Source: Candidatus Gastranaerophilales bacterium (GTDB lineage Bacteria; Cyanobacteriota; Vampirovibrionia; Gastranaerophilales; Gastranaerophilaceae). From it: 64,000 bases of DNA. Made by a program: the position numbers and the translations under genes. The stretch is from contig CALURX010000006.1 of assembly GCA_944323265.1 (NCBI GenBank), forward strand, positions 1 to 64,000. The letters run 5' to 3'. Below are positions 51,015 through 59,541 of this stretch, in pieces; the stretch's first letter is position 1; the number at the start of each line of letters is the position of its first letter. The notes under the pieces are model-generated. The model was not told where the DNA came from. It worked only from the letters and a program-made list of their open reading frames with translations, and ran no database searches.

Positions 51015-53867
51015 ATGTTTTTTGCTGATTTACACATACATTCTAAGTATTCACGCGCGACGAGCAAGAACTGCAACCTTGAAGAACTTGCATTCTGGGC
51101 GCAGAGAAAGGGCTTGAGTGTAATCGGAACAGGAGATTTTACTCATCCTGCGTGGTTTGCAGAGATAAAGAACAAGCTTGTTCCGGAAGGAAACGGCGCA
51201 TTCAGGCTTAAGCCAGAGCTTGAAAAACAAATTCTTAAAGGCGGTGAGCCTGTAAGATTTCTTCTTTCGGTTGAAATTTCAACTATTTATAAAAAATGGG
51301 ATAAGACAAGAAAAGTTCATCATGTCATTTTTGCCCCTGATATAGAAGCTGCGGGAAGATTCCGGGACAAACTCGGTGCAATCGGCAATATTGTATCAGA
51401 CGGCCGTCCGATTTTAGGTTTGGACTCCAGAAATCTTTTGGAAACGGCATTGGAATCCGGAGAAGGAACATTTCTTATTCCTGCGCATATCTGGACGCCA
51501 TGGTTCTCTGTCTTAGGCTCAAAATCCGGGTTTGACTCTATAGAGGACTGCTACGGCGACCTTGCGGAACATATTTTTGCGGTAGAAACAGGACTTTCTT
51601 CTGACCCTGAGATGAATTGGAGAGTTTCAAAGCTCGATAAGTTCAGACTCGTATCTAATTCCGATGCGCATTCCCCTGCGAAGCTCGCAAGAGAAGCGAC
51701 TGTATTTGATACCGAGCCGGATTATTTCAGTATAATGAATGCTTTAAAAACAGGTGAGGGTTATGTCGGGACAGTCGAATTTTTCCCGGAAGAAGGTAAA
51801 TACCACGAAGACGGACACAGAAAATGTAATGTCTGTTTGAATCCGGAAGAAACAAAAAAACTAAACGGAATTTGCCCGGTCTGCGGAAAACCTCTCACCA
51901 TAGGTGTTCTAAACCGTGTATGTGAACTCGCTGACAGGCCTGCAGGAAATCTCATTGTTCCCGAAACTGCAGGAAAAGTTTTCAGTCTTGTTCCTCTGCC
52001 GGAGATTTTGTCGGAAATCATGCAGGTCGGAACTTCCAGCAAATCCGTTGCTTTAGAATATGAAAAACTGCTTCATAAATTCGGTTCAGAATTATCTATT
52101 CTGCAAGATATACCCACAGAGGATATTTCCAAATCCTCCCCGCTTCTTGCGGAAGGCATTCAGCGCCTCAGAGAGGGAAAAGTTATTAAACAGCCCGGAT
52201 ATGACGGAGAATACGGGATTATAAAACTTTTTGAAAAAGATGAACTTATACAGAAAAAGTATATGAACCTGAAATTGGATATAGACCTTCCCAAGGAAGA
52301 AATTAGCTCACCCAAATACACTCCTCCGACAGAGCACAAAGACGCGCCGTCTTTTGAAGAAGTAAAAACAACGGAACTTGATGAGTTTCAAAAATCAGCC
52401 GTAGAGAGTTCTGCGGATAAACTACTTATAACAGCCGGCCCCGGCTCGGGCAAAACAACAGTACTGACTAAAAGAACCGCTTATTTGATAAAAGAAAATA
52501 AAATCAAGCCGGAAAAATGCCTTGCAATAACCTTTACGCGGAAAGCCTCCGAAGAGCTCAGAGACAGGCTTAAGAAGCTTCTTGCAGATGAGGCGGAATT
52601 TATTAATATACATACATTCCATTCATTCTGCTGTAAGATATTGAAAGAAAATTCAGCTCTGGCGGGATTGGACCAAGATTTTAAAGTTATAAGTGCTCAG
52701 GAAAAAGCCTTATATAAAATTCTCCCCGAAAATACCATAGAATTTGATGATTTGATAACGCTTACCGTGAAACTTTTTGAAGAATATCCCGAAACAATAC
52801 CGCATTACGTCTATATGTCGGTAGATGAGTATCAGGATATTGACGAAAATCAATACAAGCTGATAAAACTTCTTGCACCGGAAAAAATCTGTATAATAGG
52901 CGACCCGAATCAGGCAATATACGGATTTAGGGGCGGAAATCCAAAATTTTTCAACAGTTTTCTTGATGATTACAAAGATGCCAGGGTTATTCATCTTGCC
53001 AATAATTACCGCTCATGCGGAAATATAGTAAATGCGTCAAATCAGGTTATTCAATCATTCAATCTGATATCACAGTGTAATATACCTCAAGAAAAAATAA
53101 CAATTCACACAGCGCCGACTGATAAGGCTGAAGCAGAATTTATCGTAAGTACAATAGAAAGTCTTATAGGGGGTAACAGCTTATTTTCATTGGATTCCAG
53201 ACGTTCGGAAGGAATAAATGAAAATTTGGGATTTTCTGATTTTGCAATATTGTTTCGAACCGCAGCTCAGCTGAAACCGATAACAGAAGCTTTGGATCGT
53301 TCCGGCATGCCGTACGTGAAACTCTCCGATGATCTTCTTTGCGATAACAAAACCGTCAGAGAATTTTTGAAAAATCTAAATAGAGAAGAGACAATCATTG
53401 AGCAGCTGGAAAAGTATGGCAAGTTTGAAGATTATATGCAGAAATTTCTTGTAAAAATTGCCTCGGAGAATCCAAATCCGGATGATTTCATCCATCAGGC
53501 CGCACTTCTGCGCGAATCTGACGCTTTGGACGAAAGAGCGGACAGAATAACCCTGATGACGCTTCATTCATCTAAGGGGCTGGAGTTTAAATGTGTTTTT
53601 ATCGCGGGTCTTGAAAACGGTATTATGCCTCTTTACCGGGCAGAAACGGAAGAAGAGACTGAAGAAGAACGAAGGCTTCTTTATGTCGGCATGACAAGAG
53701 CAAAGCAAAGACTGTTTCTTTCACGTGCAATAAAAAGACTTTGGATGGGACAGTACAAAAATTTTGAAATATCCCCGTTTCTTGCCAAAATTGAAAATGA
53801 TTTATTGAGCCTTACAAAATTTGAGGCCAAACCAAAGGACAATTCACAGCAGTTGAGTTTATTCTGA
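51015..53867 (+). CDS. EndoQ-like PHP nuclease fused to a UvrD-type helicase
   Basis: 950 residues. Residues 1-430 match endonuclease Q, which nicks DNA 5' of deaminated bases: PHP metal motifs DLHIHSKYS (5-13), GTGDFTHP (38-45), VEIS (86), PAHIWTPW (156), NSDAHSP (215), and a zinc knuckle CNVC/CPVC (281-300). From about 455 a superfamily 1A helicase: Walker A AGPGSGKTT, VDEYQDIDENQ, IGDPNQAIYGFRG, LANNYRS, MTLHSSKGLEFK and GMTRAKQRL. The protein ends in QLSLF, a beta-clamp-binding type motif. Likely role: coupled nicking and unwinding in repair of deaminated DNA. GAGG precedes the ATG. Confidence 0.88.
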   Translation: MFFADLHIHSKYSRATSKNCNLEELAFWAQRKGLSVIGTGDFTHPAWFAEIKNKLVPEGNGAFRLKPELEKQILKGGEPVRFLLSVEISTIYKKWDKTRKVHHVIFAPDIEAAGRFRDKLGAIGNIVSDGRPILGLDSRNLLETALESGEGTFLIPAHIWTPWFSVLGSKSGFDSIEDCYGDLAEHIFAVETGLSSDPEMNWRVSKLDKFRLVSNSDAHSPAKLAREATVFDTEPDYFSIMNALKTGEGYVGTVEFFPEEGKYHEDGHRKCNVCLNPEETKKLNGICPVCGKPLTIGVLNRVCELADRPAGNLIVPETAGKVFSLVPLPEILSEIMQVGTSSKSVALEYEKLLHKFGSELSILQDIPTEDISKSSPLLAEGIQRLREGKVIKQPGYDGEYGIIKLFEKDELIQKKYMNLKLDIDLPKEEISSPKYTPPTEHKDAPSFEEVKTTELDEFQKSAVESSADKLLITAGPGSGKTTVLTKRTAYLIKENKIKPEKCLAITFTRKASEELRDRLKKLLADEAEFINIHTFHSFCCKILKENSALAGLDQDFKVISAQEKALYKILPENTIEFDDLITLTVKLFEEYPETIPHYVYMSVDEYQDIDENQYKLIKLLAPEKICIIGDPNQAIYGFRGGNPKFFNSFLDDYKDARVIHLANNYRSCGNIVNASNQVIQSFNLISQCNIPQEKITIHTAPTDKAEAEFIVSTIESLIGGNSLFSLDSRRSEGINENLGFSDFAILFRTAAQLKPITEALDRSGMPYVKLSDDLLCDNKTVREFLKNLNREETIIEQLEKYGKFEDYMQKFLVKIASENPNPDDFIHQAALLRESDALDERADRITLMTLHSSKGLEFKCVFIAGLENGIMPLYRAETEEETEEERRLLYVGMTRAKQRLFLSRAIKRLWMGQYKNFEISPFLAKIENDLLSLTKFEAKPKDNSQQLSLF

Positions 53868-53880
53868 AAGGGAAGTATCT

Positions 53881-54288
53881 ATGACAAATTTTAAATGGGA
53901 TGACAGTCTGGATGTCGGTATCCAAAAGTTTAACGAACAGCATAAACAGCTTTTTAAATGTTTAGAAAATCTTTATGACGCAATGGAAAATAAAAATGAC
54001 AAGCTGGCATTGGCGCAGATAATTAATGATTTGCTTAGATATGCAAAGGAACATTTAACGGAAGAGGAAACCTGCCTTTTGCTCTATGATTATCCGGGGT
54101 ACGATGAACAGCGAAAGCAGCATAAAATTTTTATTGAAAAAATGACACAATTTGCAAACGATTTTAATGAAGACAAGAAGCTTATACATGTGGAAATGGC
54201 AATTTTTATCAAAAACTGGATAATAAATCATGTTAAAGGGATTGATAAAAAGTATACGGAATTTTTAAACTCAAAAGGAGTTTATTAA
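53881..54288 (+). CDS. Bacteriohemerythrin with one altered iron ligand
   Basis: 135 residues, the single-domain length. Diiron ligands by position: H21, H58, E62, H81, H117 and D122 are present, but the residue expected to be His four before H81 is Gln77 (DEQRKQH rather than EHxxxH). Hemerythrins bind O2 reversibly or sense O2 or NO. SD AAGGGAAG. It lies 13 nt after the helicase fusion and 15 nt before the CoA-disulfide reductase, hinting at an oxidative-stress unit. Confidence 0.88.
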   Translation: MTNFKWDDSLDVGIQKFNEQHKQLFKCLENLYDAMENKNDKLALAQIINDLLRYAKEHLTEEETCLLLYDYPGYDEQRKQHKIFIEKMTQFANDFNEDKKLIHVEMAIFIKNWIINHVKGIDKKYTEFLNSKGVY

Positions 54289-54303
54289 AGAGAAGGAGGC
54301 TTA

Positions 54304-55926
54304 ATGAAAGTTATTATAATAGGCGGCGGTGCGTCAGGTGCAAGCTGTGCGGCAAGACTCCGGAGGCTGGATGAAAAAGCGGAGATTACAATTCTTGAAA
54401 AGACAAACGAAATCTCTATAGCAAATTGCGGACTTCCCTACTATGTTTCAGATGTAATTAATGACAGAAATAATATGTTTGTATCAACGGCAGAAAAGTT
54501 TAAAAGCTGGTTTAATATTGATATCCGTTTTAATGCCGAAGCGGTAAAAATTGAAAGAGAATCAAAACGGGTTATTTTATCATCAGGCGAAACGCTTAAC
54601 TATGACAAACTTGTGCTTGCCCCCGGTGCAAGCCCTATTGTGCCACCGTTTGAGGGAATGGACAGAGAAAAGGTTTTTACAATAAGAACACTTTCTGATG
54701 CAGACAGAGTAAAAAATTTTATAAAAACGCATAATTCAACAAAAGCAGTAGTTATAGGCGGCGGGTTTATCGGGGTAGAGATGGCGGAAAACCTTGCTGA
54801 ACTCGGGCTTAAGACAACGCTTATAGAACTTCAAAACCAGATTCTTGCGCCTGTTGATTATGAGATTGCTGCTTTTGCTCAAAACGAAATGCGCAATAAC
54901 GGCGTAGAATTAATCCTCTCTGACGGAGTTAATCATTTTAGCGGAAATAAGATTGTTTTAAATTCCGGAAAAGAAATTGAATATGATATCGTGATTATGG
55001 CAATCGGTGTTAAGCCGGAAACAGCACTTGCCAAAGACGCCGGGCTGGAAGTACGGTGCGGAGTTGTAGTTAATGAATTTATGCAGACCTCCGATGAAAA
55101 TATTTATTCAGCCGGCGACAGCGTGGAAGCAGAAGATTTTGTAACATCCGCAAAAACTCTCATTCCGCTTGCCGGCCCTGCAAACAGGCAGGGAAGGATT
55201 ATCGCGGATAATATTGCAGGTCTGAATTCTCAATACAAAAAATCTCAAGGGACTTCCGTTCTTAAGGTATTTAACCTTACAATTGCAAGCGTCGGAAACA
55301 GTGAAAAACAGCTTAAGAAAAAAGAGATTCCTTATTGTAAAACCTTTATTTACGGCCGCTCTCACGCCGGATATTATCCTGATTCCACGCAGATAGCTAT
55401 TAAGTTATTATTTAATAGAGAAGGTAAAATCCTCGGCGCACAAGCAGCAGGCGAAGATGGTGTTGAAAAAAGGATTGATGTAATAAGTTCTGTGATGCGC
55501 CAAAACGGAACCGTTCAGGATTTGCTGGATAGCGAACTATGTTATGCGCCGCCATATTCTTCCGCCAAAGACCCCGTAAATATTCTGGGTATGAATGCGG
55601 ACAATATTTTGAGAGGGCTGTTTAAACCTGCGTTTTATGAAGATATTGAAAACTCTTACCTGATTGATGTCAGACCCCAAGCCGTATTCAATCGCGAAAC
55701 AATACAAGGCGCGGTTAATATCCCGATAAGCGAAATCAGAAGCAGGCTCAATGAAATTCCAAAAGACAGAAAAGTGCTCCTATTTTGTAACACAGGCCAT
55801 ACGAGCTATGTGGCTTCAAGGATTCTGGAACAGGAAGGGTTTAATAATATTTACTCCCTTGTCGGAGGAATTGAACTATATAAAGAGATTACAAAAGATT
55901 CGTTAAGCCTCGTTAAAAATCATTGA
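54304..55926 (+). CDS. CoA-disulfide reductase-type flavoprotein with C-terminal rhodanese domain
   Basis: 540 residues. FAD motif IIIGGGASGASCAARLRRL at 4, single redox Cys42 in IANCGLPYYVSD (CoADR/NADH oxidase type), NAD motif VIGGGFIGVEMAENLAELG near 157, FAD end motif YSAGDSVEAEDF near 265, and the C-terminal YAPPYSSAKDP near 417. From about 445 a rhodanese domain has the active Cys near 495 in LFCNTGHTSY. Such fusions reduce CoA disulfide, persulfides or polysulfide with NAD(P)H. A strong GGAGG SD. Its 3' end overlaps the convergent EF-hand gene by 24 nt. Confidence 0.92.
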   Translation: MKVIIIGGGASGASCAARLRRLDEKAEITILEKTNEISIANCGLPYYVSDVINDRNNMFVSTAEKFKSWFNIDIRFNAEAVKIERESKRVILSSGETLNYDKLVLAPGASPIVPPFEGMDREKVFTIRTLSDADRVKNFIKTHNSTKAVVIGGGFIGVEMAENLAELGLKTTLIELQNQILAPVDYEIAAFAQNEMRNNGVELILSDGVNHFSGNKIVLNSGKEIEYDIVIMAIGVKPETALAKDAGLEVRCGVVVNEFMQTSDENIYSAGDSVEAEDFVTSAKTLIPLAGPANRQGRIIADNIAGLNSQYKKSQGTSVLKVFNLTIASVGNSEKQLKKKEIPYCKTFIYGRSHAGYYPDSTQIAIKLLFNREGKILGAQAAGEDGVEKRIDVISSVMRQNGTVQDLLDSELCYAPPYSSAKDPVNILGMNADNILRGLFKPAFYEDIENSYLIDVRPQAVFNRETIQGAVNIPISEIRSRLNEIPKDRKVLLFCNTGHTSYVASRILEQEGFNNIYSLVGGIELYKEITKDSLSLVKNH

Positions 55927-56283
55927 TTGCGGAAGCCCTGAGGCTTCTGCTCTAGCGTATGTTTCAAAAGCTCTGCCGACCTGTAGGGGTCTGATTGTCT
56001 CTGCATCCCTTTGTACTACCGTTCTTCCGGATTCACTATTATTGTTTGATACTGCGTTCTGTTTGCAGTATTCCATATATTCATCATAAGTTATTGTGCC
56101 GTCACCGTCGGCGTCCATTTCTTCGACATAAGCATCGTCGCCTTTGACCGCATAATGAGGCTGGGCCGCTGGAGGATTTACAGCTTGTTTTGGTGCCATT
56201 TCGCTAATTCTGGCGCCGGTATCTAAAGATTGCTGCAAAAGCTGACTGTTCAACGACAATTGATTCATCATTATATCACTCAT
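55903..56283 (-). CDS. Small EF-hand protein
   Basis: 126 residues, no signal peptide. One canonical EF-hand loop DADGDGTITYDE (residues about 57-68) with all calcium ligand positions filled, flanked by helices (AYVEEM before, YMEYCKQN after). The N-terminal 40 residues are Gln/Leu-rich and the C-terminal part is polar. A single loop suggests dimerisation or a structural calcium site. Function unknown. Confidence 0.7.
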   Translation of the reverse strand: MSDIMMNQLSLNSQLLQQSLDTGARISEMAPKQAVNPPAAQPHYAVKGDDAYVEEMDADGDGTITYDEYMEYCKQNAVSNNNSESGRTVVQRDAETIRPLQVGRAFETYARAEASGLPQSMIFNEA

Positions 56284-56350
56284 GTTGGGGCCCTCATTAT
56301 ATTTTGTTGGTAGACTATATTATAACATTATAACTCATTTTTCAGATTTT

Positions 56351-57358
56351 TCAAGTGGTTAAAATACACTTTATGAGTAAATCAGAACCTATTTTTTTTA
56401 TGTCGTAAAATTTTAATCTTTGCGCCTCGGAAATCTCTGAAACATTGCTTCCGTTAAAACAGCTTAAGCCGGAATTGTCGTTTAAAATCTTGGGCGCAAT
56501 AAACTGATAAACCTCATCAATAAGACCTTCTCTTAACATGGCTCCGGCAAGAGTTCCTCCACATTCCACAAATACGGTGTAAATGCCCTGCTTGTATAAT
56601 TCTCGGAGCACATATTCAACATCCAGATGACCGCTTTTTAATGGGGTGTTTTCTCTTGATGCCACATAAATTTTGCCCTGTTTGAAAATTTCTGCATCCC
56701 TTTGAACCCTTAAGTCTTTATCAAGAATACATTTAAATTGGTGTTCCATCCTCGGATTGTCAGCAAGAACAGTATTTGAGCTTGTTAATATACAGTCAAA
56801 CTCTCTTCGCATTCTATAAACCTCTGCCCTTGCCTCTTCGGATGTTATCCACTTTGATGAACCGGTGTTTGCAGCTATTTTACCGTCCATTGTGGAGGCG
56901 GTTTTAAGTACAACGTAAGGCGTTTGTCGTGTCATATTTTTTATGAAAACTCTGTTTAAGAATCTGGCTTCGTCTTCCAAGACTGTACAGACTTCAATTC
57001 CTGCTTCAAGAAGTTTTGAGATTCCGTCAACTTTGGGGTTAACATCCTTCATCCCGATAACAACTCTTTTGAGTTTTCTTTCAAGAATTAAATCAACACA
57101 AGGCGGTGTCTTGCCGTAATGGGAGCATGGCTCGAGATTAACATATAGAGTTCCGCCTTCTGCCTCATTATTTTTCAATTTAAGCAAAGCGTCTCTTTCT
57201 GCATGGTTTTCGCCATACTTTTTGTGGTATCCTTTAGAAACCACCTTCCCATTTCTATCTAAAACCACACATCCAACCATTGGATTCGGCAAAACTTTGC
57301 CAAACCCTTTTTTTGCGAGCCTGAAACACTCGCGCATATATTTCTCATCAGTATTCAT
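56351..57358 (-). CDS. ribD: Bifunctional riboflavin deaminase/reductase RibD
   Basis: 335 residues, slightly short of the usual 360. N-terminal deaminase with zinc site NHAERDALLKL near 49 and GGTLYVNLEPCSHYGKTPPC near 69-88; C-terminal reductase with STMDGKIAANTGSSKWITSEEAR near 159 and FVECGGTLAGAMLREGLIDEVYQFIAP near 268. Second and third steps of riboflavin synthesis. No other rib genes are adjacent. A -10 box ends 7 nt before the ATG. Confidence 0.96.
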   Translation of the reverse strand: MNTDEKYMRECFRLAKKGFGKVLPNPMVGCVVLDRNGKVVSKGYHKKYGENHAERDALLKLKNNEAEGGTLYVNLEPCSHYGKTPPCVDLILERKLKRVVIGMKDVNPKVDGISKLLEAGIEVCTVLEDEARFLNRVFIKNMTRQTPYVVLKTASTMDGKIAANTGSSKWITSEEARAEVYRMRREFDCILTSSNTVLADNPRMEHQFKCILDKDLRVQRDAEIFKQGKIYVASRENTPLKSGHLDVEYVLRELYKQGIYTVFVECGGTLAGAMLREGLIDEVYQFIAPKILNDNSGLSCFNGSNVSEISEAQRLKFYDIKKIGSDLLIKCILTT

Positions 57359-57365
57359 ACTAAAT

Positions 57366-57374
57366 ATTATATCA
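57366..57374 (-). promoter_or_regulatory. Extended -10 box 7 nt before ribD
   Basis: On the minus strand TGA plus a perfect TATAAT (57366-57371) ends 7 nt before the ATG; no SD. It sits in the 24-nt gap behind the upstream gene. Confidence 0.55.
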
Positions 57375-57382
57375 GATTAGGT

Positions 57383-57610
57383 TTATACCGATACTGTTTC
57401 TTCAAAAACATCTCCGCCCTGAGCATCAAGCTTTGCCAACAAGGCGTCGTGCTTTGTTCTGATAATATCAAGCATTACTAAAATGCTTCCTGAGATATCA
57501 GGTTCCCCAATGTTAAATTCTGTATATCCGTACAATATTTCTATCAAACTACCAATTTCTTGTGCGGATTCTTGTAATTCATTTAACAGTACACGTAACT
57601 CTTCGTTCAT
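57383..57610 (-). CDS. Small helical protein of unknown function
   Basis: 75 residues, acidic and helical (ELRVLLNELQESAQEIGSLIEILYGYTEF, VMLDIIRTKHDALLAKLD). AAAGGGG lies about 11 nt before the ATG. It sits between the secreted phosphoesterase and ribD on the same strand. No family recognised. Confidence 0.6.
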   Translation of the reverse strand: MNEELRVLLNELQESAQEIGSLIEILYGYTEFNIGEPDISGSILVMLDIIRTKHDALLAKLDAQGGDVFEETVSV

Positions 57611-57655
57611 TAATTTAACCCCTTTACATTATTTTTTATACACCAAAAATAAAAT

Positions 57656-58435
57656 TTATTTAACTTCTTTTAACTGAGCCCAGATAGTCGGGTTTTTCGT
57701 ATCAGCATCCAGAATATCGATAATCCTGTAATAAGGAGCCGGTGCGGTCGATATATGCAGAACTCCATTCACCGTCTCTTCTTTGTTTACACCGAAGTGA
57801 CCTGCAATTACTGCTCTAACATTACTGTGTTTAGCAATAACTTTCAGGTAATTTTCGGGTTTGTAAGTATAGTACGTTTCTTTTTCCTCCGGCGGCACTA
57901 CCGGAAAGTGCTGCAGGATAATAACATTATTGTCCGGATAGAGGCTGAGTTCAGAATCCAGCCAGGTTAAGACATCTTCTTTAAAGTATCCCATTGTTCC
58001 GGGGATTACGTCTTTTGAGCCGTCTGCAACAATGAAAATAACGCCCTCTTTTTCAAAGGCATAATTAGGTGTTTCCGGCTTATATTTCCGAACCTGTTTT
58101 CTTATTGCTTTAATGTATTCTTTTTTGCTTAAATCCTTGTGTTTATTAACATCGTGGTCGCCTATAACCATATAAAACGGACAGTTAAGTCTTTTTGCCT
58201 CTGACAAAAATGCACTCAGCTCTTTTTTATCAGGTTTGTTTATATTATCTCCGGTAAAAACAACGAATTTTACATCTTTTTGTTTGTTAATATCATTGAT
58301 AACCTTTTCAAGTATATTATTTTCCGCCTGTTCGGAAAATCTCACGTCTGTAACCTGTACAAATCTCACGTCTTTTGCAAGAGCAGCAGATATGCAAAGA
58401 AAATAAGCCAAAAAAATACTTAAGAATTTTTTCAT
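57656..58435 (-). CDS. Secreted calcineurin-like phosphoesterase with degenerate metal site
   Basis: 259 residues with a signal peptide (MKKFLSIFLAYFLCISAALA). The fold order is clear (VQVTDVRF, FVVFTGDNINKP, MVIGDHDVNKH, ILQHFPVVPP, VIAGHFGVN), but several metal ligands are changed: the first His is Arg/Phe (TDVRF for SDxHF), GNHD is GDHD and GHxH is GHFG. It may bind metals differently or be a pseudo-enzyme. GAGGT precedes the ATG. Confidence 0.8.
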   Translation of the reverse strand: MKKFLSIFLAYFLCISAALAKDVRFVQVTDVRFSEQAENNILEKVINDINKQKDVKFVVFTGDNINKPDKKELSAFLSEAKRLNCPFYMVIGDHDVNKHKDLSKKEYIKAIRKQVRKYKPETPNYAFEKEGVIFIVADGSKDVIPGTMGYFKEDVLTWLDSELSLYPDNNVIILQHFPVVPPEEKETYYTYKPENYLKVIAKHSNVRAVIAGHFGVNKEETVNGVLHISTAPAPYYRIIDILDADTKNPTIWAQLKEVK

Positions 58436-58530
58436 CTATACCTCAACAGAATGATTTTAGCACAAAAACACTGGAAAAAGTTCAAAAATAGGTTATAATA
58501 AACATGCAATGTATAATTCAAGGCTTAATA

Positions 58531-58788
58531 ATGTCTTTCGATTTTAACAATATCAACCCAATCAAAGCTCAATCAGTGTACAAAGACGGCGGCGGCTTAG
58601 GCGGCGGCGGAATGTATATGCGTCAGGGCAAAAAGCGTAAGGATGAAGAAGAAGAGGATATGTTTGAACGCAGAGAAGAAAAAGATGAGCATGAAATTGA
58701 GCTTGATCCTGAGATAAAAGAAGAGGATATTCCAGGAAGCACACTATTTAACAAATTTGTGAACTGGTTCCGTATAGGACATGACTAG
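58531..58788 (+). CDS. Small charged protein of unknown function
   Basis: 85 residues from the ATG at 58531, chosen because AAGG lies 7 nt upstream; an earlier in-frame ATG at 58504 has TATAAT only 4 nt before it. MSFDFNNINPIKAQSVYK start, a Gly-rich patch, then a long Lys/Glu-rich charged stretch and an amphipathic end (TLFNKFVNWFRIG). No family recognised. Confidence 0.55.
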   Translation: MSFDFNNINPIKAQSVYKDGGGLGGGGMYMRQGKKRKDEEEEDMFERREEKDEHEIELDPEIKEEDIPGSTLFNKFVNWFRIGHD

Positions 58789-58845
58789 GTATATTCACAA
58801 GCAGACCGGCTTATGTTATTATTATATTAAATAAGGAGTTGGAGA

Positions 58846-59541
58846 ATGGAAGATAATAATAAGCCGGTAGTACATTTGATTTCTAAGCCGGAGAATATGC
58901 TAAAGACAATATACACTGCTTGCCGCACCTGTTACAGTGCGCTAAGTCCGTACGAAATTTATAACAGCACTGACGATGAAGAGAAAATGCTGAATCTGAT
59001 TGAAAGAGTAATTTCTTCAGGCCATTATTCAACAATAGAACATATTCAGGTAACGTTTGCAATCTCAAATGTTTCACGTGCCTGCACTCATCAGCTTGTC
59101 AGACACAGACACATGTCTTTTTCTCAAAAATCACAAAGATATGTTAAAGAAAAGGGCCAGTTTGATTACATAATCCCTCCGACGATTGCGCGAAATGAAG
59201 AATTAAAGTCAAAATTTATTAACTTTATGGGTGAAATATCCAAACTCTATTCAGAGTTTACGGAGGCAGGAATTCCGGCCGAAGACGCGCGTGCGGTTCT
59301 TCCGAATGCTGCTGCAAGCTCAATTGTTGCAAGCTTGAATCTTCGGGAAATGATTCACCTTGCAAACTTGCGTCTGTGCACTCGCGCGCAGTACGAAATA
59401 AGAACAATGATTAAGATGATGTGTGATGAGTTGATAAAAGAAGAGCCGTGGCTTAAGCCTTATCTTGTACCGAAATGTGAACGCCTCGGGTACTGTGATG
59501 AAGACAAATCTTGCGGAAGGATGCCCCAGCTGAAAAAATGA
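58846..59541 (+). CDS. thyX: Flavin-dependent thymidylate synthase ThyX
   Basis: 231 residues. It makes dTMP from dUMP with FAD and methylene-THF. The ThyX signature RHRHMSFSQKSQRY lies near 85-98; the preceding STIEHIQVTFAISNVSRACTHQLVRHR and later NLREMIHLANLRLCTRAQYEIR are also family-typical. AGGAG lies upstream of the ATG. Its last codons overlap the next gene by ATGA. Presence of ThyX without DHFR-linked ThyA fits many anaerobes. Confidence 0.97.
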   Translation: MEDNNKPVVHLISKPENMLKTIYTACRTCYSALSPYEIYNSTDDEEKMLNLIERVISSGHYSTIEHIQVTFAISNVSRACTHQLVRHRHMSFSQKSQRYVKEKGQFDYIIPPTIARNEELKSKFINFMGEISKLYSEFTEAGIPAEDARAVLPNAAASSIVASLNLREMIHLANLRLCTRAQYEIRTMIKMMCDELIKEEPWLKPYLVPKCERLGYCDEDKSCGRMPQLKK

